From the NCBI GenBank assembly GCA_964657565.1, contig CAZZVQ010000147.1, positions 1 through 11,410 on the forward strand: DNA of 11,410 nt. Direction: 5' to 3'. Shown piece by piece: positions 5,721 through 11,410 of the stretch. Within the stretch, counting starts at the first letter, position 1. Every line of letters begins with the position of its first letter. The notes under the pieces were generated by a model, which saw only the letters and a program-made list of their open reading frames with translations, did no database searches and had not been told where the DNA came from. Origin of the DNA: JAVVHH01 sp964657565 (GTDB taxonomy: Bacteria; Pseudomonadota; Alphaproteobacteria; Acetobacterales; Acetobacteraceae). The position numbers were made by a program, and so were the translations under genes.

Positions 5721-7046
5721 ATGATAGGTCGGCGTACATTATTCGCGGCATCGGCCGGGCTGCTCGCGGCCCCTGCCATCGTCGAACGAGCGAATGCGCA
5801 GAGCGCGTTCGACTGGAAGCAAGCGAAAGGCAGCAAGCTCGAGGTGAACCTTGCAAAGTCGCCGCGCGGCGATGTTTTGCAGGCGCATCAGAAAGAGTTC
5901 GAGGAGCTGACCGGGATCAAGGTTGGCGCCGAGCAGATCCCGGAGCAGCAGCAGCGGCCCAAAGTGGCGATGGAGATGAGTTCCGGCCACCCGAGCTTCG
6001 ACGTGGTCAATGTCGCGATGCATGTGCAGAAGCGGCTGATCGAGCGGGGGCGGTGGATGGAGGATCTGCGGCCCTTGATCGCAGACAAGTCGCTCACCCA
6101 TCCCGATCTCGACATGGATGATTTCAGCGCGGCCACGATCCGGGCGGCGACCGGGGCGGACGGGAAGATCAACGTCCTGCCGATGAATCAGGATTTGTTC
6201 ATCCTGTATTATAATAAGGAGCTGTTTCAGCAGGCCGGGCTGGCGGGGCCGCCGAAGACGCTCGATGAGATGATGGAGGCAGCGCACAAGCTGACCGACA
6301 AGAGCAAGGGCGTTTACGGCTTTACCGGGCGTGGACTGAAGAACGCCAACGTCGTGGTGTATGACAACATCCTGTTGGGATGGGACCAGGAGACGGTCAC
6401 GCCGGACGGCAAGACGCTGCTGACGGATTCGGCGGCCGCGGTCGAGGCTGCGAAATGGTACCAAACGATCATGCGCGAGTGTGCGCCGCCGGGTTCGGTC
6501 GGGTTCAATTGGAACGAGTGCCAGACGACGTTCAGCCAGGGCCGGGCGGCGATGTGGTGGGACGGGATTGGATTCTCAGCTCCGTTGCTGGATCCGGCAA
6601 AGAGCAAGATCGTCAGCAAGGTCGGGTTTGCACCGGTGCCGGCGGGTCCTAAGGCACACGCTTCGGCGACGTTCATCGATGGGATGGGGATTCCGGTCGG
6701 GGCGAAGAACAAGAATGCGGCTTGGCTTTATCTACAGTGGGCCAACAGCAAGGTGATGTTCCTGAACTGGCTGCGCGAGGGGGCCGGCACGCCGCCGCGA
6801 TCGAGTGCGTATAAGAACGAGGAGATCATCCGGAGCAGCAAATTCCCGAAGGACTGGTTCGATACGACGCTGGCCAGCCTCGCCATCGCGCGCAGCGGCC
6901 TTCCGGAGATCGTGCCGGTGACCGAATTCCGCGACACGATCGGGGTGGCGCTGACCAACGTGGTGGGCGGCGCGGACCCGCAGGCGGAGCTGAAGAAGGC
7001 GACCGAGGCGTTCAGGCCGGTGCTGGCGAAGTCCAACGAGAGCTGA
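5721..7046 (+). CDS. ABC transporter extracellular solute-binding protein (family 1, sugar type), Tat-exported
   Basis: A 441-residue periplasmic binding protein, the usual size of family-1 carbohydrate binders. The start carries a twin-arginine signal peptide: GRRTLFAAS (3-11), a hydrophobic core and probable cleavage after ANA (24-26). The mature part has a family-typical opening (LEVNLAKSPRGDVLQAHQ, FEELTGIKV), LFILYYNKELFQQAG after the first third, the GRAAMWWDGIGF segment and a C-terminal AWLYLQW then LREGAGTPPRSSAY stretch. The ATG at 5721 has GGGG (5710-5713) 7 nt upstream; GTG 5718 is a close alternative. The frame to 5649 is open but adds no signal. No permease or ATPase genes lie nearby, so the ligand cannot be inferred from neighbours. 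It sits between dksA and the convergent flgH, interrupting an otherwise flagellar block. A weak TTGAAC / TAGTGT pair (5649, 5672; 17-bp spacing) may be its promoter. Confidence 0.9.
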   Translation: MIGRRTLFAASAGLLAAPAIVERANAQSAFDWKQAKGSKLEVNLAKSPRGDVLQAHQKEFEELTGIKVGAEQIPEQQQRPKVAMEMSSGHPSFDVVNVAMHVQKRLIERGRWMEDLRPLIADKSLTHPDLDMDDFSAATIRAATGADGKINVLPMNQDLFILYYNKELFQQAGLAGPPKTLDEMMEAAHKLTDKSKGVYGFTGRGLKNANVVVYDNILLGWDQETVTPDGKTLLTDSAAAVEAAKWYQTIMRECAPPGSVGFNWNECQTTFSQGRAAMWWDGIGFSAPLLDPAKSKIVSKVGFAPVPAGPKAHASATFIDGMGIPVGAKNKNAAWLYLQWANSKVMFLNWLREGAGTPPRSSAYKNEEIIRSSKFPKDWFDTTLASLAIARSGLPEIVPVTEFRDTIGVALTNVVGGADPQAELKKATEAFRPVLAKSNES

Positions 7047-7066
7047 GCGGCGTGACCCTCACCCAC

Positions 7067-7088
7067 CCCTCTCCCGGATGGGAGAGGG
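7067..7088. repeat. REP-like perfect hairpin between convergent genes
   Basis: CCCTCTCCC (7067-7075) and GGGAGAGGG (7080-7088) form a perfect 9-bp stem with loop GGAT, inside a CACCC-rich context. It lies in the 55-base gap between the solute-binding protein stop and the convergent flgH stop. There is no T-run on either side. Elements of this CCCTCTCCC/GGGAGAGGG form are common intergenic repeats in proteobacteria. It may serve as a bidirectional transcript end. Confidence 0.6.
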
Positions 7089-7101
7089 ATCTTGGACCTG
7101 G

Positions 7102-7836
7102 TTAGAACGGTAGCAGGATGTCGAGGAGCTGCTGGCCGTAGCGGGGAGTCTGCACGTCGGTCATCTGGCCGCGTCCGCCATAGGAGATGCGGGCTTCGGC
7201 GAGACGGTCGTGCAACACCGTGTTGTCGCTGGCGATGTCTTGCGGGCGGATGACGCCGCTGACCAGCAATTCGCGAAGTTCCGAGTTGACGCGAACCTCC
7301 TGCCGAGCGGCGATCGCCAGATTGCCGTTGGGGAGGACTTGGGTGACGACACCGGCAAGACGAAGCGTCACGGTTTCATTCCGCTTCACTGCGGCGGTTC
7401 CGGTGGAGCCGTTGGTGCTCGTGGTCGAGACCAGCGAACTCGCGCTGACACCGGAGCCGAAGACTTTTGGGACGGAGCGTTCCAGCCCTAACAGATTGGG
7501 GGCGCCGAGTGCCTCGTTGCCGTTCCTGGTCGCGCTCGATTCGTTCTTGAGGTCGGCGGTGTCGACGATGTTGACGAGGACGGTCACGATATCGCCCACG
7601 TTGGCGGCGCGCTGATCCTTGAAGAAGGCGCGGCTGCCTTGGCGCCAAAGGCTGTTGGCCTGCGCCGGTTCGCTCTGGGGGCGGGGCATTGGCATGCTGA
7701 TGGGTCGATAGGCGGGATCGGCGGTGGGATCACCGCTGGGGGTCATTGTGGGAGGGCGGCCGACATCCGAGAGCCGCTGGAGCGACCCGCAGCCGGGCAG
7801 CAGCAGAACGAGCGCGAGAGCGAGATGTGACTTCAT
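7102..7836 (-). CDS. flgH: Flagellar L-ring lipoprotein FlgH
   Basis: The 244-residue protein begins with a lipoprotein signal: short Lys/His start, hydrophobic stretch and lipobox LPGC with Cys16. A Pro-rich linker follows, then the conserved NSLWRQGSRAFFKDQRA segment and VGDIVTVLVNI. The characteristic second half has LRLAGVVTQVLPNGNLAIAA then RQEVRVNSELREL and VSGVIRPQDI, and the end is YGQQLLDILLPF. FlgH forms the outer-membrane ring around the rod. Its ATG overlaps the flgA stop as ATGA; no strong ribosome site is seen, so coupling to flgA is likely. Last gene of the flgF operon. Confidence 0.96.
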   Translation of the reverse strand: MKSHLALALVLLLPGCGSLQRLSDVGRPPTMTPSGDPTADPAYRPISMPMPRPQSEPAQANSLWRQGSRAFFKDQRAANVGDIVTVLVNIVDTADLKNESSATRNGNEALGAPNLLGLERSVPKVFGSGVSASSLVSTTSTNGSTGTAAVKRNETVTLRLAGVVTQVLPNGNLAIAARQEVRVNSELRELLVSGVIRPQDIASDNTVLHDRLAEARISYGGRGQMTDVQTPRYGQQLLDILLPF

Positions 7837-8780
7837 CGTGCGGCGACGTAGCGGGTGGCGGGGCGGGCGGTGCCTGGGATGACTCGGGCGAGGCCTGGCG
7901 CGGTGACTTCGGCTTCGACGGTGGCGCGAGCGAGTTCGTTCAGCACGCGGATGTGGTCACCGACGCCGCCGGGTTCGGTGGCGATCGACCGAGCCGAAAT
8001 GGTGAGGCCGGCGCTTTCTAGGCTGAGTGTCACGTTCTCTCCTTTTTGGACGACCATGGCCCGGCCGAGGTCGGCCAGAGAGATCGGTTGGTCGGGCTGC
8101 AGGGAGCGCTTGGTTGCCAAGCCGATCGCCTGGGCAGGCAGATGGACGACCTCGCCGCGGGCGAGATTGGCGCGCACCTTGGCCCAGCCGAGATCTCCAG
8201 GGCCCACTATCTCGCCCGGGAGAAAGCGGCGGTGCAGCACCGGAACTTCGGTCATCTCCTGGACGTGCCCGCTGAGCCGAAGCTGGCTGTCCGGCATGCC
8301 GGCGGCGGAGACGGTCAGCAGGGCGGCGAAGCGGCCACTGGTCGGGTCGACATCGAATTGTGCGGTGGTGACGGTGAGCTTGGCATCGGCGGGAACCGGG
8401 TCGGCGGCGATGTTGCCAATCTCGAGTTCCGCGTCTGCGGCGATCCCGGCTCCGGGCAGGGCGGCGACGATGGCGGGTTTGACGTCGTCGCGGGTGATGG
8501 CGCGGCCGGGCCGATCGAGGATGACGCGGTCGCCGCTCGAGGCCGGCCGCCAGTCGACGCCGTAGTCGCGCGCGATGGCGGCGAGCTGGGCCGACGGGAC
8601 CGTGATGCGCCCGCCCGGTGGCGGGGCCGGGGCGAGCGCCTTGTCGGTGATGACGCCGTCCCAAAGGTCGGAGAGGTGGATCGTTCCGCCGGTCAGCGTG
8701 CTCAGCGGCTTCAGAGTCGCGGCTTGGGTCGGAAGCGTGGCGGCGCAGACGAGGGCGGCGAGGAGGGCGGTGGTTTTCAC
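7833..8780 (-). CDS. flgA: Flagella basal body P-ring formation chaperone FlgA
   Basis: The protein has 315 residues, longer than enterobacterial FlgA and similar to alphaproteobacterial versions. A Sec signal peptide (MKTTALLAALVCAATLPTQA) is followed by an extra N-terminal domain. The SAF/FlgA C-terminal region is recognisable by VPVLHRRFLPGEIVGPGDL, the KRSLQPDQPISLADL segment and VVQKGENVTLSLESAGLTIS. The end, GGVGDHIRVLNELARATVEA and ATRY-VAAR, fits the family. FlgA acts in the periplasm to allow FlgI to polymerise into the P-ring. The start codon is GTG at 8780 with GAGG (8787-8790) 6 nt upstream, and the flgG stop is only three bases before it. The stop overlaps the flgH start (ATGA). 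Confidence 0.93.
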   Translation of the reverse strand: MKTTALLAALVCAATLPTQAATLKPLSTLTGGTIHLSDLWDGVITDKALAPAPPPGGRITVPSAQLAAIARDYGVDWRPASSGDRVILDRPGRAITRDDVKPAIVAALPGAGIAADAELEIGNIAADPVPADAKLTVTTAQFDVDPTSGRFAALLTVSAAGMPDSQLRLSGHVQEMTEVPVLHRRFLPGEIVGPGDLGWAKVRANLARGEVVHLPAQAIGLATKRSLQPDQPISLADLGRAMVVQKGENVTLSLESAGLTISARSIATEPGGVGDHIRVLNELARATVEAEVTAPGLARVIPGTARPATRYVAAR

Positions 8781-8783
8781 GCG

Positions 8784-9569
8784 TTACCTCAGGTTGGTGA
8801 GAGTGGAGGACATCTGGTCGCTGGTCGTGATGACCCGGCTGTTCATCTCGTAGGCGCGCTGGGCGGTGATGAGGTTGGTGATCTCGGTGACGACGTTGAC
8901 GTTGCTGGTTTCGACGAAGCCGGCCATGACGCTACCGAAGCCGGTCGAGTTCGGATTGCCGTTGACGGCGTTCCCCGAGGCGGAGGTGGCGAGGTAGAGG
9001 TTGTCGCCGGTGGAGGCGAGGCCGGCTTCGTTGGCGAAGGTCGCCAGCGTCAGCGTGCCGACCGTCTGCGATGCGGTCTGGCCGGCCAACGTGACCTGAA
9101 CATCGCCGCCAGCGTTGATGGAGACGTCTTGGGCGTTTGGCGGAATGGTGATGCCAGGCGCGATCGTGTAGCCGTCGGCGGTGACGATTTCGCCGTTGGG
9201 GGAGAGGCTGAACGTGCCGTCACGCGTGTAGGCGGTGTCGCCGCTGGGCAGCGTGACCTGGAAGAAGCCCTTGCCCTTGATGGCGACGTCGAGGCTGTTG
9301 CTGGTCTGCTGGATGTTGCCCTGCTCGTGGATGCGGTAGATCGCGGCGGTTTTGACGCCGAGGCCGAGCTGGGCGCCGGAGGGGACGATTGTTCCATTGT
9401 CCGAGCTGTTGGAGCCGACCCGGCGCAGGTTCTGGTAGAGCAGATCCTGGAATTCGGCGCGGCTCCGTTTGAAGCCGGTGGTGGTCATGTTGGCGATGTT
9501 GTTGGAGATGACTTCGACGTTGGTCTGCTGTGCCTGCATGCCGGTGCCGGCAATGTCGAGCGAACGCAT
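8784..9569 (-). CDS. flgG: Flagellar distal rod protein FlgG
   Basis: The 261-residue length is standard. The N-terminal rod motif is complete: MRSLDIAGTGMQAQQTNVEV, ISNNIANMTTTGFKRSRAEF, QDLLYQ. The central segment has VAIKGKGFFQVTLPSGDTAY then TRDGTFSL. The C-terminal coiled-coil segment is GFVETSNVNVVTEITNLI then TAQRAYEMNSRVI. The protein is exported by the flagellar type III system without a cleaved signal and builds the distal rod under the hook. The start shares one base with the flgF stop (TAATG) and has GAGGAAGAG upstream. Confidence 0.97.
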   Translation of the reverse strand: MRSLDIAGTGMQAQQTNVEVISNNIANMTTTGFKRSRAEFQDLLYQNLRRVGSNSSDNGTIVPSGAQLGLGVKTAAIYRIHEQGNIQQTSNSLDVAIKGKGFFQVTLPSGDTAYTRDGTFSLSPNGEIVTADGYTIAPGITIPPNAQDVSINAGGDVQVTLAGQTASQTVGTLTLATFANEAGLASTGDNLYLATSASGNAVNGNPNSTGFGSVMAGFVETSNVNVVTEITNLITAQRAYEMNSRVITTSDQMSSTLTNLR

Positions 9570-10309
9570 TAGCTCTTCCTCGCGGTGATTCTGTCGATGG
9601 CGGACTGCATTCGATCGGACTCGGCCTGAACGAATTGCGTGGTGAATTGGAAGGAGCGGAGATCGCTCATCATTCGGGTAGTCTCGACGACGGCCTGGAC
9701 GTTGCTGTCCTCGACGGCGCCCTGAACCACTTTTGGCTGCGGGACGGCGACGGTCGGGACATCGGCGCGCAGGTCGCGGTTGCCTTCGGCCGTCATGCGG
9801 TTCAGGTCGGTCGGGTTGACCACGCCGATGCGGCCGATCTCGCCGGATTCGGTGCTGACGGTGCCGTCGGCGGTGATGGTGATGGCGGTATCGGTCGGGG
9901 CGATGCGGAGCGGTGCGCCGGTGCTGCTGAGGAGCGCGTTGCCGTCCATGTCGCCGATGGTGCCGTTGGCCTGCTGCGTGAAGTGGCCGGCGCGGGTCAG
10001 GCGGGGGCCGCGGGGGGTGTTGACGGTGAAGTAGCCCTCGCCGCTGATGGCTAGATCGAGCGGGTTGGTAGTGTTTTGCAGCGGGCCGGACTGCTGCTCG
10101 CGGTATGTAGCCCGATCCTGGGTGTAGGCGAGCTTACGATCGCCGGCGGGGGCGTCCGTGCCGGTCTGGGGCGAGAGCCAGTCGGAGAACAGGACGCGGC
10201 TGGCTTTGAAGCCGGGCGTGCTGGCGTTGGCGAGGTTCGAGGCCGTGACGTCCAACGCGCGCTGTTGCGCGGCGAGACGGGAGAGGGCGACGTAGGTTGG
10301 TAGTTCCAT
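9569..10309 (-). CDS. flgF: Flagellar proximal rod protein FlgF
   Basis: The 246-residue protein has the rod/hook N-terminal pattern: VALSRLAAQQRALDVTASNLA then NASTPGFKASR. Also present are NPLDLAISGEGYFTVNTPRG and TRAGHFTQQANG in the middle, and a C-terminal SNVQAVVETTRMMSDLRSF helix. It forms part of the proximal rod. First gene of flgF-G-A-H; the leader from the predicted sigma-54 start is about 21 bases, with a weak CTGGA ribosome site. The gene after it overlaps by one base. Confidence 0.95.
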   Translation of the reverse strand: MELPTYVALSRLAAQQRALDVTASNLANASTPGFKASRVLFSDWLSPQTGTDAPAGDRKLAYTQDRATYREQQSGPLQNTTNPLDLAISGEGYFTVNTPRGPRLTRAGHFTQQANGTIGDMDGNALLSSTGAPLRIAPTDTAITITADGTVSTESGEIGRIGVVNPTDLNRMTAEGNRDLRADVPTVAVPQPKVVQGAVEDSNVQAVVETTRMMSDLRSFQFTTQFVQAESDRMQSAIDRITARKS

Positions 10310-10342
10310 TGGTGCGTCCAGCGGTGTGCTGAAAGGGCTATG

Positions 10343-10358
10343 GCAAGCGGCGTGCCAG
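10343..10358 (-). promoter_or_regulatory. Sigma-54 (-24/-12) promoter of the flgF operon
   Basis: The minus strand reads CTGGCACGCCGCTTGC, an essentially perfect sigma-54 consensus with GG (10356-10355) and GC (10344-10343) separated by 10 nt. The predicted start near 10331 leaves a leader of about 21 bases before flgF. Confidence 0.92.
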
Positions 10359-10401
10359 GCAGTTGGGCCAATAAAAGCTTGGGATGTTGGTGGCGAAGGT
10401 G

Positions 10402-10417
10402 GGTCAAAATTGCCGGG
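10402..10417 (-). promoter_or_regulatory. Putative FlbD-type enhancer box upstream of flgF
   Basis: GGTCAAAATTGCCGGG (plus strand) matches the flgI box at 15 of 16 bases and sits at the same 45-base distance from the -24 element. It lies in the 137-base gap between the sensor kinase stop and flgF, centred near -79 relative to the predicted start, a usual place for a sigma-54 activator site. Confidence 0.72.
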
Positions 10418-10446
10418 GTGGGCGTGTGATGCCGGGTCGAATGAGG

Positions 10447-11410
10447 TCAGACGGGAAGGCGCATGCGGGCGCGGAGGCCGCCGAGGGGGCTTTGCTCGAG
10501 ATGGATTTCGCCGCCATGGGCGCGGGCGATGTCGCGCGCGATGGTGAGGCCGAGGCCGGTGCCGTCGTCGGCGCCGCTCTCGAACGGCTTGAAGACGCTC
10601 TCGCGGCGGTCCGGGGCGATTCCGGGTCCGTTGTCGTCGACGAGGACGGAGACGTTGCGGCCTTGAGGGTGGACGGAGAGGCGGACGCGGCTGGCGTGGC
10701 GGCGGGCGTTATCGACCAGGTTGGTGACGGCGCGGCGGGCCGCGTCGGGCCGGAGGTGGACGGTGAGGCCGCGTGGGCTGTCGATTTCGATGGCGGCGCC
10801 GGTGCGGCGGGCTGCGCTGGCGACGTCCTCGAGGAGTGCCGAGAGGTCGACGGGTTGGGCCTGCTCGGCGCCTTCGCCGCGGGCGAAGGCGAGATAACCG
10901 GCTATCATGCGCTCCATCTCGGCCGTGTCTGCGGTCATGTCGGCGACGTCGGAGGCGAGTTCGGGGGTTTTCGGGAGGATTGCGAGGGCTAGGCGAAGCC
11001 GGGTCAAGGGAGTTCGGAGGTCGTGGGAGACGCCGGCGAGCATCTCGGTGCGTTGGGAGAGGAAGCGCTGGATGCGGGCCTGCATTCGGTTGAAGGCGGT
11101 GGCGGCCTGGCGGACCTCGGTGGCGCCTTCGGGCTTGATGGGGCCGCGGTCACGGCCGAGGCCGAACGCTTCGGCGGCGGCGGCGAGGCGGCGGATGGCA
11201 CGGACCTGGTTGCGCAGGAAGAGGGCGGCGATGCCGAAGAGGAGGAGGGCGGTGCCGACGACCCAGAGCAGGAAGAGATAGATGGTGCTTGGATAGAGGC
11301 GTTTGCGCGGGGCTTCGACCTCCAGGACGCCGCGGTCGAGTTGGACGCGGATGAGGACGGCGCGGGAGTCGCTGGTCCAATCCATGGTGAACGGCAGGCG
11401 GACCTTGAAT
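10447..11410 (-). CDS. EnvZ-like two-component sensor histidine kinase (5' end outside the window)
   Basis: The frame is open to the right edge and continues upstream of the first visible Met (11385) with FKVRLPFT, so the gene is truncated by the window. Counting from that Met, the visible part has the end of a periplasmic domain (1-33), a membrane helix (about 34-57), a HAMP-like linker (58-110), the dimerisation helix with EMLAGVSHDLRTPLTR and phospho-acceptor His121, and an ATPase domain. The ATPase carries the N box (NLVDNARRHA), G1 (DDNGPGIA) and G2 (GTGLGLTIA). The architecture and the conserved EAPRKRLY segment before the helix match EnvZ/OmpR-type kinases of alphaproteobacteria. Its response regulator would be expected upstream, out of view. 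There is no sign that it controls flagella beyond being upstream of flgF on the same strand. Confidence 0.9.
   Translation of the reverse strand, partial: FKVRLPFTMDWTSDSRAVLIRVQLDRGVLEVEAPRKRLYPSTIYLFLLWVVGTALLLFGIAALFLRNQVRAIRRLAAAAEAFGLGRDRGPIKPEGATEVRQAATAFNRMQARIQRFLSQRTEMLAGVSHDLRTPLTRLRLALAILPKTPELASDVADMTADTAEMERMIAGYLAFARGEGAEQAQPVDLSALLEDVASAARRTGAAIEIDSPRGLTVHLRPDAARRAVTNLVDNARRHASRVRLSVHPQGRNVSVLVDDNGPGIAPDRRESVFKPFESGADDGTGLGLTIARDIARAHGGEIHLEQSPLGGLRARMRLPV

Noticed and set aside
8046..9572. 508-codon open frame on the plus strand
   Set aside because: It is antisense to flgA and flgG, which are clearly real. Its Gly/Asp/Val/Arg-rich composition is the usual shadow of a GC-rich gene.
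1..11410. Search for a defence system, CRISPR array, insertion sequence, tRNA or riboswitch
   Set aside because: No repeats with spacers, transposase motifs, terminal inverted repeats, cloverleaf or riboswitch-like leader were seen. Nearly all sequence is accounted for by recognised genes.

Overview
The window is a flagellar biogenesis locus from a GC-rich alphaproteobacterium. The evidence for that class is the FliX regulator, which is known only from alphaproteobacteria, a rod-binding-only FlgJ (CheL type), a DksA of the one-cysteine alphaproteobacterial type, and the flgF-G-A-H / fliX / flgI-J-N gene order. Overall sequence style suggests Rhodospirillales, perhaps Acetobacteraceae. That finer placement is inference.

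Layout from left to right. Positions 2-505 (+) hold the end of an Ala/Lys/Pro-rich basic protein, followed by a hairpin terminator. A minus-strand operon then reads leftward from 4581: flgI (P-ring), a short flgJ/cheL-type rod-binding gene, flgN-like chaperone gene, a family-4-type glycosyltransferase and an otnK-type four-carbon acid sugar kinase (ending at 561). Divergent from flgI, on the plus strand, are fliX and then dksA (own sigma-70-like promoter), followed by an orphan Tat-type ABC solute-binding protein (5721-7046). Convergent with that gene is a second minus-strand operon, flgF-flgG-flgA-flgH (10309 to 7102). At the right edge is the 3' part of an EnvZ-like sensor kinase gene, also on the minus strand.

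The genes form one assembly programme. FlgF and FlgG are proximal and distal rod; FlgA chaperones the P-ring protein FlgI; FlgH is the L-ring; FlgJ helps rod assembly; FlgN is a probable export chaperone. FliX, known in Caulobacter, couples completion of the early basal body to the sigma-54 activator FlbD. Consistent with this, both flg operons begin with near-perfect sigma-54 -24/-12 promoters. Each has a 16-bp upstream box (15/16 identical between the two) at exactly the same distance, a probable FlbD enhancer site.

The non-routine parts are: the glycosyltransferase and otnK gene pair appended to the P-ring operon behind a ribosome-site-masking hairpin; a flgI start codon lying almost on the predicted transcription start; and a lone solute-binding protein gene inside the flagellar block. 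I see no mobile element, CRISPR array, RNA gene or defence system, and no stretch over 300 bases without a gene.
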